From Prevotellaceae bacterium UBA2718 (lineage in GTDB: Bacteria; Bacteroidota; Bacteroidia; Bacteroidales; Bacteroidaceae), in the NCBI GenBank assembly GCA_002353975.1, contig DEKQ01000054.1, positions 7,299-21,498 on the forward strand: a stretch of 14,200 bases of DNA, read 5' to 3'. Below the pieces are notes generated by a model that was given only the letters and a program-made list of their open reading frames with translations, was not told the origin of the DNA and did not search any database. Both the position numbers and the translations under genes were made by a program. Of this stretch, positions 1 through 7,268 are shown piece by piece. How positions within the stretch are numbered: the first letter of the stretch is position 1; the number at the start of each line of letters is the position of its first letter.

Positions 1-927
1 AGCCGCATAAAACTCATTCCCTTCACTCTACGCGAGTGTGAACTCTTTGCCAAGAGTGGAAATCTCGCGTTTGGCAGGAAAGATATATTGGAACTATACA
101 TGATTCTCGGTGGCATACCATACTACTGGAGTTTCTTGAAGAAAGGATTGAGTGTGGCTCAGAATGTTGACCAGCTGTTCTTCACGGAAACAGCTCCATT
201 ACGCGATGAGTTTGATGCACTTTACTCCACCCTGTTCAATCGCCCGGAGAATTACCTCAAAGTCATCGGATGCCTGAGCGATGGCAGAAAAACCGGTATG
301 ACCCGGGATGACATACTGCGTGAAAGCAAGCTATCTGATGGAGGCACATTCTCTGTTATCCTTGAAGAACTGGAAGAGTGTGGCTTTATCCGCCGCTTCG
401 CTTCAGCTGATACAGCAGAGATCAATGCGCTATTTCAGCTGATAGACAACTATACTCTCTTCTATTACCTCTGTATCAAGAAGAATGCTTTCAGTGATGA
501 ACATTATTGGAGCAATACCTTTACTTCCACATCCCATAATGTTTGGAGGGGACATGCTTTTGAGCGGGTATGTCTTCAGCATGTTCATCAGATTAAGACA
601 GCACTCGGCATCCCCGGTGTCCAGACAAATGTTTGTTCTTGGTTTGCTCGTGGCACAGAGGAAAGGCGTGGAGCGCAGATAGACCTCGTGATGCAACGTG
701 CAGATGGATTTACTGACCTTTGTGAGATGAAGTACTCTGCTAATGTCTTCACTATTGACAAGGACTACGCCGAGAACCTGCAGAATAAACTTGAGGTTTA
801 CCAGAAACAGTCAAAAGATAAGCGTACCCTGCACCTTGTCTTGGTTACAACCAATGGCGTTGCACACAATAGCTATTTCAACATGATACAGAATGAGGTG
901 ACAATGGATCAACTATTTGCAATTTGA
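1..927 (+). CDS. AAA+ ATPase of the ATPase_2/DUF234 family, C-terminal part (5' end outside window)
   Basis: The frame is open from base 1, so the gene starts upstream and the Walker motifs are not visible; 308 residues remain. The first visible residues include PFTLRE, followed by YMILGGIPYYW. Both are typical of the C-terminal half of the ATPase_2 domain in the large Bacteroidota/archaeal ATPase-DUF234 family. A winged-helix-like stretch (about residues 85-135) comes next. The DUF234 end carries a PD-(D/E)XK-like motif set: GHAFE (E188), QIDLV (D228) and CEMK (E242, K244). The family's function is not established; related genes are often multicopy and variable between strains. A TTG at 88 could be mistaken for the start, but homology continues upstream of it. 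The gene converges on the nuclease gene with only 8 bp between the stop codons. Confidence 0.85.
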   Translation, partial: SRIKLIPFTLRECELFAKSGNLAFGRKDILELYMILGGIPYYWSFLKKGLSVAQNVDQLFFTETAPLRDEFDALYSTLFNRPENYLKVIGCLSDGRKTGMTRDDILRESKLSDGGTFSVILEELEECGFIRRFASADTAEINALFQLIDNYTLFYYLCIKKNAFSDEHYWSNTFTSTSHNVWRGHAFERVCLQHVHQIKTALGIPGVQTNVCSWFARGTEERRGAQIDLVMQRADGFTDLCEMKYSANVFTIDKDYAENLQNKLEVYQKQSKDKRTLHLVLVTTNGVAHNSYFNMIQNEVTMDQLFAI

Positions 928-935
928 TTTATGCT

Positions 936-1778
936 TCATATCGTCTTCCGCAGGGTTTCGCTGATGTCGGGTACGGAGATGAGTTGATAGTCTCCCTCGG
1001 CGGTGAGCCACACGATGCGGCGGTCGATTACGGGCAGGCCGATGTCCTCAAGCATCAGGGCATAGAGGCTGAGCTGAATGGTGTAGAGGCTGAGATCCTC
1101 TTCTATCATGTTGCTGAACGGTGGCAGCAGCGTGCGCCCGAAGCGACGGTTGTATTCGTTCTCAAGGCTGGCGTTGGTCTTATAGTCGAGGATGACGAAG
1201 CCGGCCTTGGAACTGTCGCCCTCTCCGTCATAGTAGTATAGCATGTCGAAGGTGCCGCAAATCTGCTCCTTCAGGTTGCGCTCGGCAATGGGGTTCTTGC
1301 CGCTATAGACCATTGCCTCATTGAGCACGAGGTGCATGGAGGCTGGCATATCACCAAAGAAACGCACGATGGCTTCCTCCTTGGGGTGTATGGGAGCGAG
1401 GTACCGGTATTGCTCCATATACTGATTGCGCACCGAGGAGCGTATCAACTCAGGGTGTCCGGCACGCAGATAGCCTAAGCTCTCACCGAACTCATGGGTC
1501 TTGGTGCCGAGGGTAGTGGCGCGGAAAGAGTTCTGGCGCCACTGCTGTATCCAGTGGTCTGCCGTCTCGCCGTGACGCTCGGCGTAGCGAACGGCCTGTG
1601 TTGCCTCGTCGAACGGGAAGCGGATGAAGCGGTGTCCGATGCCCGAGACGGAACAGAGCGACTTGCCATGAAGAAGGTATTTGTGGCCTTCCTCAAAGAA
1701 CTGGAGGTCTGCAAACGCTGTAAGGATTCTCTCTCGTGCCTCTGTTGCCGCTGCCGGCTCGCCTGTGATATGGAACAT
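936..1778 (-). CDS. Standalone PD-(D/E)XK nuclease, RecB/ExoVIII-like
   Basis: This 280-residue protein holds the full motif series of RecB-type PD-(D/E)XK nucleases: GTKTHEFGE (H95), LNEAMV (E154), GTFDML (D178), ILDYKT (D198, K200) and QLSLY (Q235, Y239). The N-terminal HKYLLHGKSLCSVSGI pattern (residues 32-47) resembles the 'Y-x-G-x-x-L-x-SVT' entry seen in ExoVIII-like and phage DNA-processing nucleases. There is no helicase domain, signal peptide or membrane segment, so it probably acts on DNA in the cytoplasm. All catalytic residues are present, so it looks active. It lies 123 bp downstream of uvrA on the same strand, and co-transcription with uvrA is possible but unproven. Its physiological substrate is unknown. 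The ATG at 1778 is the natural start; no clear Shine-Dalgarno is visible. Confidence 0.88.
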   Translation of the reverse strand: MFHITGEPAAATEARERILTAFADLQFFEEGHKYLLHGKSLCSVSGIGHRFIRFPFDEATQAVRYAERHGETADHWIQQWRQNSFRATTLGTKTHEFGESLGYLRAGHPELIRSSVRNQYMEQYRYLAPIHPKEEAIVRFFGDMPASMHLVLNEAMVYSGKNPIAERNLKEQICGTFDMLYYYDGEGDSSKAGFVILDYKTNASLENEYNRRFGRTLLPPFSNMIEEDLSLYTIQLSLYALMLEDIGLPVIDRRIVWLTAEGDYQLISVPDISETLRKTI

Positions 1779-1785
1779 GTTATCG

Positions 1786-1841
1786 TTGAAAGTAATTGGA
1801 ATTGAAGGTAATTGGAATGGATAGGAATTGAAAGAAATTGG
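1786..1841. repeat. Three copies of a 14-bp direct repeat, TTGAARGWAATTGG
   Basis: The copies lie at 1786-1799, 1802-1815 and 1828-1841 on the plus strand and differ at two positions (R and W in the consensus). A fourth copy, truncated at one end, lies in inverted orientation at 1907-1918 over the end of uvrA. The copies start 16 and then 26 bp apart, so the array is irregular. It fills the leader just upstream of the nuclease ATG. Confidence 0.8.
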
Positions 1842-1918
1842 AATAATAAGAATAATTAAGCAGGTCGTGGGATGGTGTTGGAGTATAAATAATTATGATA
1901 ATTATTCCAATTTCTTTC
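1830..1918. repeat. 18-bp perfect inverted repeat over the uvrA 3' end
   Basis: The arm at 1830-1847 (GAAAGAAATTGGAATAAT) is the exact reverse complement of 1901-1918, with a 53-bp spacer. The second arm contains the last codons and the TAA of uvrA (1902-1904). In uvrA-strand RNA this would give an AU-rich 18-bp stem. The loop is too long, and there is no U-run next to a GC stem, for a classical intrinsic terminator. Confidence 0.8.
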
Positions 1919-4478
1919 TTTTGCTTCCCTTGAAGAGGGGTGGGGCTGCGCTGATGATGCGGCCTCCGTTTCTGCCGCCTGAGGGCCCGAGGTCTATGAT
2001 GTAGTCGGCCTGACGTATTACGTCGAGGTTGTGCTCTATGATGATTACGGTGTTACCCTTATCCACCAGCTTGCCGAGGATGTCCATCAGGGCCTTGATG
2101 TCCTCGAAGTGCAGTCCTGTGGTAGGCTCGTCAAGGATGTAGAGCGTCTTGCCCGTGTCGCGCTTTGACAGCTCTGTGGCAAGCTTCACGCGCTGGCTTT
2201 CACCGCCCGAGAGGGTGGTGGAGGACTGCCCGAGCTTGATATATCCCAGTCCCACATCCTGCAGAGTCTTGATTTTCTTCTTGATGGAGGGCATGGAGTC
2301 AAAGAACTCCACCGCCTGATTGATGGTCATATCCAGCACATCGGCAATGCTCTTGCCCTTATACCTCACCTCAAGCGTCTCGCGGTTGTAGCGCTTGCCA
2401 CGGCATACCTCGCAAGGCACATAGACATCGGGCAGGAAGTTCATGGCGACAGTCCTGTATCCATTGCCTGAGCAGGCCTCGCAACGTCCGCCCTGCACAT
2501 TGAAGGAGAAGCGGCCAGGCTTGTAGCCGCGTATCTTGGCTTCGGGAAGATTTACGAAGAGCGACCGTATGACGGAGAAGACTCCGGTATATGTCGCGGG
2601 GTTGCTGCGTGGCGTGCGACCGATGGGACTCTGGTCCACGTTCACCACCTTGTCGATATTCTCCACTCCCTCTATGTCGGAGTATGGCAACGGTGTCTTC
2701 TGTGCACGGTAGAAGTGACGGGCCAGGATGGGGTAGAGTGTTTCGTTGATAAGTGTCGATTTGCCAGAGCCGCTGACGCCTGTAACGAGGATTAGCGTAC
2801 CCAGCGGGAAGGTCACGTCCACGTTCTTGAGGTTGTTGCCACAGGCACCGCGAAGCGTGATGCTGAGGCCGTTACCCTCGCGCGGGGGCTCTTTCTTCTC
2901 TATCGTGCGGCGTCCGTTGAGGTAGTCGGCGGTCAGCGTGTTGGCCTTCAGTATCTCTTTGGGCGTACCCTGAAAGACTACCTCACCTCCTTTGCGGCCT
3001 GCGGCAGGCCCGATGTCGATGATATAGTCGGCAGCAAGCATCATGTCCCTGTCGTGTTCAACCACGATGACGGTGTTGCCAAGGTCACGCAGCTGCTTGA
3101 GCGAGTTGATGAGCCGCTGGTTGTCGCGGTGGTGCAGGCCGATGGAGGGCTCGTCGAGGATGTAGAGCACATTGACAAGCTGCGAACCAATCTGCGTGGC
3201 AAGGCGTATGCGCTGGCTCTCTCCGCCTGAGAGGGTAGAGGACTGACGGCCCAGGGCGAGGTATTCCAAGCCCACGTCGAGCATGAACTTCAGGCGTGTG
3301 CGGATCTCTTTCAGTATCTCTTGTGCTATGATCTGCTCACGCTCCTCAAGGTGTTCTGTCACCTGTCCGAGCCATTCGTACAGCTCGTCAATGTCCATCT
3401 CACAGAGTTCGGCTATGTTCTTGTCCCACAGGCGGTAGGACAGAGCCTCGCGGTTCAGACGCTGCCCCTTGCAGGCAGGGCATGTGGAGGTGACTGTCTC
3501 ATCATCATCTGACACATTTGCCTCTGCGGCAAGGTCAAGCTGTGACGGAGTGATGTCAGGCGGAACATCGTCAATGGAATCAGAGGAAAAGGCTGTCAGC
3601 AGCGGGTCATTGGCATCCACTACGCCCAGACCCTTGCAGTAAGGGCATGCTCCCTCGGGTGAATTGAACGAGAAGATATTCGGCGCAGGGTCTTTGTAAG
3701 CCAGTCCTGTGACGGGACACATGAGGCGTTTGGAGAAGTAACGGTATTCTCCGGTGTCATGGTCAAGCACCATAATAAGTCCTTCGCCTTGCCTCATGGC
3801 GGTCTTCACGGTGTTGCCCAAGCGCTCGCGACTGTCGGAACTGACGCGCAATTTGTCAACCACCACCTCGATGTTGTGGTTCTTGTAGCGGTCAAGCTTC
3901 ATGCCGGGCGTTATCTCTGAGATGGCATCGTCTATGCGTACCTGCAGGAATCCCTTCTTCTGCAGCTGCTCAAAGAGCTCGCGGTAGTGGCCCTTACGGT
4001 TGCGCACCAGCGGAGCGAGGATGAAGATGCGCTTGTCGGAGTAGCGCTGTATGACAAGCTCGACAATCTGTTCCTCGGTATATTTCACCATCTTCTCACC
4101 CGAGAGGTAGCTATATGCCGTCCCGGCGCGGGCATAGAGCAGGCGCAGGAAGTCATAGACCTCTGTGGTAGTGCCTACGGTGGAGCGCAGATTGTGCGAA
4201 GTGGTCTTCTGCTCGATGCTGATGACGGGTGAGAGACCTGTAATCTTGTCAACGTCGGGACGCTCCATGTTGCCCAGGAAGTTGCGGGCGTAGGCCGAGA
4301 ATGTCTCCATATAGCGTCGCTGACCCTCGGCATATATGGTGTCGAAGGCAAGGGACGACTTGCCTGAGCCAGACAATCCGGTGATGACTGTCAGGCTGTT
4401 GCGAGGGATGGTGACATCGATGTTCTTCAGATTGTTGACCCTGGCGCCTAATACTTCTATGTTGTCTGTTGCGGGAAT
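1902..4478 (-). CDS. uvrA: Excinuclease ABC subunit A (UvrA), variant form
   Basis: UvrA is the damage-recognition ATPase of nucleotide excision repair; it dimerises and loads UvrB on DNA. Numbered from a putative ATT start at 4478 (858 residues), visible motifs are Walker A GLSGSGKSS (34-42), the UvrB-binding region (about 150-190), a first zinc region with CPVT (254), CPYC (278) and CPAC (333), signature LSGGESQR (416), Walker B ILDEP (440), second Walker A GVSGSGKST (567), C-terminal zinc finger CEAC/CEVC (666, 689), second signature (756) and Walker B ILDEPT (781). UvrA-like sequence (IEVLGARVNNLKNIDV) continues upstream of the TTG at 4376, yet no ATG, GTG or TTG lies between the in-frame stop at 4521-4523 and that TTG. 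The start is therefore uncertain. CPYC to CPAC is only about 55 residues, against roughly 130 in E. coli, so most of the insertion domain is missing. The end (SAAPPLFKGSKRKKLE) replaces the usual tail. Confidence 0.95.
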   Translation of the reverse strand: MPATDNIEVLGARVNNLKNIDVTIPRNSLTVITGLSGSGKSSLAFDTIYAEGQRRYMETFSAYARNFLGNMERPDVDKITGLSPVISIEQKTTSHNLRSTVGTTTEVYDFLRLLYARAGTAYSYLSGEKMVKYTEEQIVELVIQRYSDKRIFILAPLVRNRKGHYRELFEQLQKKGFLQVRIDDAISEITPGMKLDRYKNHNIEVVVDKLRVSSDSRERLGNTVKTAMRQGEGLIMVLDHDTGEYRYFSKRLMCPVTGLAYKDPAPNIFSFNSPEGACPYCKGLGVVDANDPLLTAFSSDSIDDVPPDITPSQLDLAAEANVSDDDETVTSTCPACKGQRLNREALSYRLWDKNIAELCEMDIDELYEWLGQVTEHLEEREQIIAQEILKEIRTRLKFMLDVGLEYLALGRQSSTLSGGESQRIRLATQIGSQLVNVLYILDEPSIGLHHRDNQRLINSLKQLRDLGNTVIVVEHDRDMMLAADYIIDIGPAAGRKGGEVVFQGTPKEILKANTLTADYLNGRRTIEKKEPPREGNGLSITLRGACGNNLKNVDVTFPLGTLILVTGVSGSGKSTLINETLYPILARHFYRAQKTPLPYSDIEGVENIDKVVNVDQSPIGRTPRSNPATYTGVFSVIRSLFVNLPEAKIRGYKPGRFSFNVQGGRCEACSGNGYRTVAMNFLPDVYVPCEVCRGKRYNRETLEVRYKGKSIADVLDMTINQAVEFFDSMPSIKKKIKTLQDVGLGYIKLGQSSTTLSGGESQRVKLATELSKRDTGKTLYILDEPTTGLHFEDIKALMDILGKLVDKGNTVIIIEHNLDVIRQADYIIDLGPSGGRNGGRIISAAPPLFKGSKRKKLE

Positions 4479-4491
4479 GGGGTGATTGGTA

Positions 4492-5250
4492 TTAGTGGCG
4501 TTGAAGGTCGTAGAGGTATGCTAACTTGATGAAGATAGTGCCGTGACTTGACTGCCCGAAGAAGTCGCGCTTGGAGTCGCCATAGATATTGCCGAGTCCG
4601 TAGTAGTATCGGGCCTCAAGTGCGAAGCGTCCGATGTGCTTGATGCTTGCTTCGATGCCGGCACCGAGGGCTATGCCATAGTCAAACTTGTTCTCAACCG
4701 GCATCGTCTCCTGTGCCACGATGGTGCTGACGCGGCCAGTGGATCTGGTGTAAGTGTCAGGGAAATTGACTTCGGTGAACGGTATTTCGTAGTTCTTGTC
4801 GGTCTTCTCGCTTAACATGAAGCCTATCTGGGGACCGAGATTCACGAAGCCGCATACGCCATTCCGCTCCTTTCCCCATGAGAGATGGGCGAAGATGGGT
4901 ATCTGGACGTATGTCATATCGCGGCGATACTTCTCCTCCTCACCCGTTATGGGGTTGACGACGGGGGTGTTGTTGTATGTCACAATGTCCTCATTCCAAC
5001 CCAGTTGCGTCATGTTGACCTCCATCTGTATGGCACATAGCGTGGAGAAATACTTCTCTGACGTGTATCGGCCAACGATGCCGAATGTGGTGCCGCCGTG
5101 CATCTTCTGAGGCAGGGAAGGCTGTAAGGTCAACCTGTTGAGCACATAACCTCCTGAGGCACCGACGCTGAAGACGTGCCTGTATTCGCCTACCTGCGCC
5201 GAGGCACATAGGGAAACCAAAGATAATATGAGGATAAAGATGCGTCGCAA
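4492..5250 (-). CDS. PorT-like outer-membrane beta-barrel protein
   Basis: This 252-residue protein begins with a signal peptide (MRRIFILILSLVSLCASA, cleavage before Q19). It then shows alternating hydrophobic/aromatic strands, such as YVQIPIFAHLSW, FALEARYYYGLG and TIFIKLAYLYDL, typical of the OMP_b-brl_2/PorT family of eight-stranded outer-membrane barrels in Bacteroidota. True PorT is needed for type IX secretion, but the family is broad and many members have no known role, so no symbol is given. The start codon is TTG at 5250. The next in-frame stop upstream is at 5287-5289 and no ATG or GTG lies between, and the signal peptide fits this start. It follows the periplasmic-binding-fold gene by 81 bp and precedes uvrA, whose reading frame runs into its 3' end. 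Confidence 0.82.
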   Translation of the reverse strand: MRRIFILILSLVSLCASAQVGEYRHVFSVGASGGYVLNRLTLQPSLPQKMHGGTTFGIVGRYTSEKYFSTLCAIQMEVNMTQLGWNEDIVTYNNTPVVNPITGEEEKYRRDMTYVQIPIFAHLSWGKERNGVCGFVNLGPQIGFMLSEKTDKNYEIPFTEVNFPDTYTRSTGRVSTIVAQETMPVENKFDYGIALGAGIEASIKHIGRFALEARYYYGLGNIYGDSKRDFFGQSSHGTIFIKLAYLYDLQRH

Positions 5251-5282
5251 GGTGTTTCGAATTAAAGGTCCCTTCTTGTTCC

Positions 5283-5338
5283 CCCCTCATGGGGAAAGGG
5301 AAATTTTGAATTTTGAATTATTAATTATGCATTAATAA
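5283..5338. repeat. Intergenic hairpins and short AT repeat
   Basis: This gap holds a GC hairpin (CCCC-TCAT-GGGG, 5283-5294), a tandem 7-mer ATTTTGA (5303-5309, 5310-5316), and an AT-only 8-bp inverted repeat (5318-5325/5331-5338) around TATGC that includes the stop codon of the upstream gene at 5332-5334. None has a GC stem followed by a T-run in the direction of transcription, so a terminator is not claimed. Confidence 0.55.
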
Positions 5339-6402
5339 GTTACCGCCTCAACGGCTCCGTTTGGCTTATAGTGCACCAGCATGAATGCTGTGTTGCGGTA
5401 ACCGCCGTTTGCACCCTGTTTGATGAATATCAGAGGTGTCTGCAACCACTGGCGACGGTTGCCGATGAAGTACATGGCATGGTCGTAACCCGTGAGTGCG
5501 AAGTGGGGTAGGGCATACATCATGTCCTGACCGAAGTTCGCCTTGTACTTGGCAAGGAAACTCTGGGTCAGTACCGAACTCTCATTATAGTAGAACGTGG
5601 AGGGTACGTAGGTGTCGTATTTGCAGAATCGGTCGCGGTTCAACTTGGCGTACATCAACCATTCGGTGTAGCCGAACATGGAGATCTGCACGTTGCTGTT
5701 AGCCTCTGTCAGCTCATCAAGCTTGGCAAGCGCACGCGTCAGTTCGGGCGAACGGCCCGTATTGAGAATGACGAGATTGGGCTTTGTCAGCGAGAATGCC
5801 TTGGCAAACATTGCCGGAGAGGAGTTGAGATTGGTGATGTTATATGTCACGCCACGCTGCTCCAGGATGTTGCGCAGGGCGAAAGTGAACACTCCCTTGC
5901 GTGAGGTGGTGTCATTACAGTCAATGAAAACGGGGTGCCAGTCGGCTGAGAAGTGTTCTGCCACTTGCTTGATGGCTGTGGTATTGAGCACGTCAGGACT
6001 CTGATAGACTTGGTAAATCTGCGGATTGGAATCGACATCGTTGCCCGAGATGGAGAAGGGAATCACCATCTTGATGCCGTAGGACTTGCAGAAGTCGCCC
6101 ATCAGCTTTACTTGCTTGGTGTATAGCGGACCGAAGATGACGTTACATTCCTTCGCTCCTTTCTGTAACAGCGTGGGGCGCGGATCGGCATCGATAGGCA
6201 CGTTCCATGCATGGACATTGACGTTCATGCCGTCCTGCTTCAGCTGATCTACAGCCATCAGGATGCCACGATAGTACTCCACCATGCGTCTGCCATCGCC
6301 GTCAACATCGTGCAGCGGAAGCATCACGCCAACATTGACAGTCTGGGAAAACACGCAGACTGTGCAGAATAATGAATAGATGAATAAAAGAATGCGGTGC
6401 AT
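5332..6402 (-). CDS. Exported type-1 periplasmic-binding-fold protein (Peripla_BP_6/LpoA-like)
   Basis: The ATG at 6402 gives a 356-residue protein with a signal peptide MHRILLFIYSLFCTVCVFS, cleaved before QTVNVGVML. A TTG at 6414 is also in frame but lies inside the likely promoter, so the ATG is preferred. The mature part looks like a type-1 periplasmic binding fold: NVGVMLPLH at the first strand, YYRGILMAVDQL in the first helix, NVIFGPLYT, IKMVIPFS, and later NLVILNTG and FALTGYDHAMYF. In Bacteroidota such proteins are usually annotated as amino-acid ABC substrate-binding or LysM-containing proteins. No LysM domain, lipobox cysteine or adjacent permease is present, so a transport role is doubtful. 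Its ligand is unknown; an envelope role with the downstream PorT-like barrel is an inference. Confidence 0.8.
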   Translation of the reverse strand: MHRILLFIYSLFCTVCVFSQTVNVGVMLPLHDVDGDGRRMVEYYRGILMAVDQLKQDGMNVNVHAWNVPIDADPRPTLLQKGAKECNVIFGPLYTKQVKLMGDFCKSYGIKMVIPFSISGNDVDSNPQIYQVYQSPDVLNTTAIKQVAEHFSADWHPVFIDCNDTTSRKGVFTFALRNILEQRGVTYNITNLNSSPAMFAKAFSLTKPNLVILNTGRSPELTRALAKLDELTEANSNVQISMFGYTEWLMYAKLNRDRFCKYDTYVPSTFYYNESSVLTQSFLAKYKANFGQDMMYALPHFALTGYDHAMYFIGNRRQWLQTPLIFIKQGANGGYRNTAFMLVHYKPNGAVEAVTY

Positions 6403-6411
6403 AATCGAATG

Positions 6412-6419
6412 CAAAATTA
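6412..6419 (-). promoter_or_regulatory. -7 promoter element TAATTTTG of the periplasmic-binding-fold gene
   Basis: The minus strand reads TAATTTTG, matching the Bacteroidota TAnnTTTG -7 consensus. No good TTTG -33 box is visible at the usual distance. If used, transcription would begin only a few bases before the ATG at 6402, giving an almost leaderless message. Confidence 0.45.
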
Positions 6420-6463
6420 TAAAAAAAACTTGGAAAAACAGAAGCTATACGAAATAAAATGAT

Positions 6464-6471
6464 TAATTTTG
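6464..6471 (+). promoter_or_regulatory. -7 promoter element TAATTTTG of the T9SS-cargo gene
   Basis: The plus strand reads TAATTTTGCAC, matching TAnnTTTG. It overlaps the first codons of the longest possible reading frame (ATG near 6459) and so favours the ATG at 6498 as the real start. No clear -33 TTTG is seen. It is divergent from the element at 6412-6419. Confidence 0.45.
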
Positions 6472-6497
6472 CACAAAATAACTTCCCCAAGACTGTG

Positions 6498-7268
6498 ATG
6501 AAACAAAATAACTCAGGAACGAATAAGATTAGAAGAACCGCCATTCTCACTGCTCTCCCTCTGCTGCTCGCGCAGGGAGCCGATGCCTTTCCTACGGTGC
6601 GTACCGTATTCAGCGCCTCGTCTAATGCTGGCGAGACGGGTGATACGCTGACGACGTTTGAAGGTTCTGCGCCTATCACCGCACGCTTCAGGTTTGAGGT
6701 GGATAATCAGGAGGACTATGATTCAGACTTCGAGTGGCGCTTCTGTCACGAGGGCGGGACGCTGGAGGAGCCATATATGATAAGGTATGAGGAAGAGCCG
6801 GAGGTCGTATTCACGCAGGCCGGTACTGACTCCATAGCGTTGTATATCACGTTTACCCGTGGAGAGGAGAAGGTGGAATACCGTCGTTACTACTGGAATC
6901 AGCCTGGCGGAGCCACCGCCATGACCATTAAAGCCAGTGAGAGCGTGCTGACATTTCCTAATGCCTTCTCTCCGAACGGCGATCAGAGGAATGACTTTTT
7001 CGGCCCGAAAGAGTATCGCTCTATCATGGATTTCAAGGCTACAATCTTCAGCCGTATGGGACAGAAGCTCTATGAGTGGACTGATGTGAGCAGTAAGGGA
7101 TGGGACGGCACTTATAACGGAAGGAAGGTAAAGGATGGAGTATATTATATATATGTACGCGCGAAGGGAGCCGACGGACGCACGTTTACCATCAAGAAGG
7201 ACGTGAATGTCCTTACGACCTACGACTCCACCTACTCCTCCTCATCAGAAGGAACACCTACCGAGTAA
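6498..7268 (+). CDS. Small secreted protein with T9SS type-B (gliding-associated) C-terminal sorting domain
   Basis: From the ATG at 6498 the protein has 256 residues and a signal peptide with a basic start (NKIRR), hydrophobic core (TAILTALPLLLA) and cleavage near GADA/F. A longer frame from about 6459 adds 13 residues but overlaps a promoter element. The middle (about residues 57-130) is beta-rich and PKD-like (FRFEVDNQ, FEWRFCHEGG). Residues about 150-239 are the gliding motility-associated C-terminal (CHU_C/type-B) domain: LTFPNAFSPNGDQRNDFF, IFSRMGQKLYEW, GWDGTYNGRKVKDGVYYIY and FTIKKDVNVL. Such domains direct export by the type IX system and attachment or release at the surface. A 17-residue Ser/Thr-rich tail follows the domain, where most members stop. 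The cargo part is too small to suggest an enzyme, and a structural surface role is a guess. Confidence 0.85.
   Translation: MKQNNSGTNKIRRTAILTALPLLLAQGADAFPTVRTVFSASSNAGETGDTLTTFEGSAPITARFRFEVDNQEDYDSDFEWRFCHEGGTLEEPYMIRYEEEPEVVFTQAGTDSIALYITFTRGEEKVEYRRYYWNQPGGATAMTIKASESVLTFPNAFSPNGDQRNDFFGPKEYRSIMDFKATIFSRMGQKLYEWTDVSSKGWDGTYNGRKVKDGVYYIYVRAKGADGRTFTIKKDVNVLTTYDSTYSSSSEGTPTE

Noticed and set aside
924..1241. 105-codon plus-strand frame opposite the nuclease gene
   Set aside because: It is antisense to a gene with a full set of catalytic motifs; the peptide shows no recognisable domain.
1830..1918. Intrinsic terminator after uvrA
   Set aside because: The stem is AT-rich with a 53-nt loop and one arm is inside the coding sequence.
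5332..6402. Annotation as an amino-acid ABC transporter component
   Set aside because: No permease, ATPase or lipobox is present; only the binding fold is supported.
6459..6497. Longer N-terminus for the T9SS-cargo gene
   Set aside because: The extra 13 codons contain the TAATTTTG promoter element, and the signal peptide is complete without them.
6302..6679. 125-codon minus-strand frame across the divergent promoters
   Set aside because: It overlaps the starts of two well-supported genes and both promoter elements.
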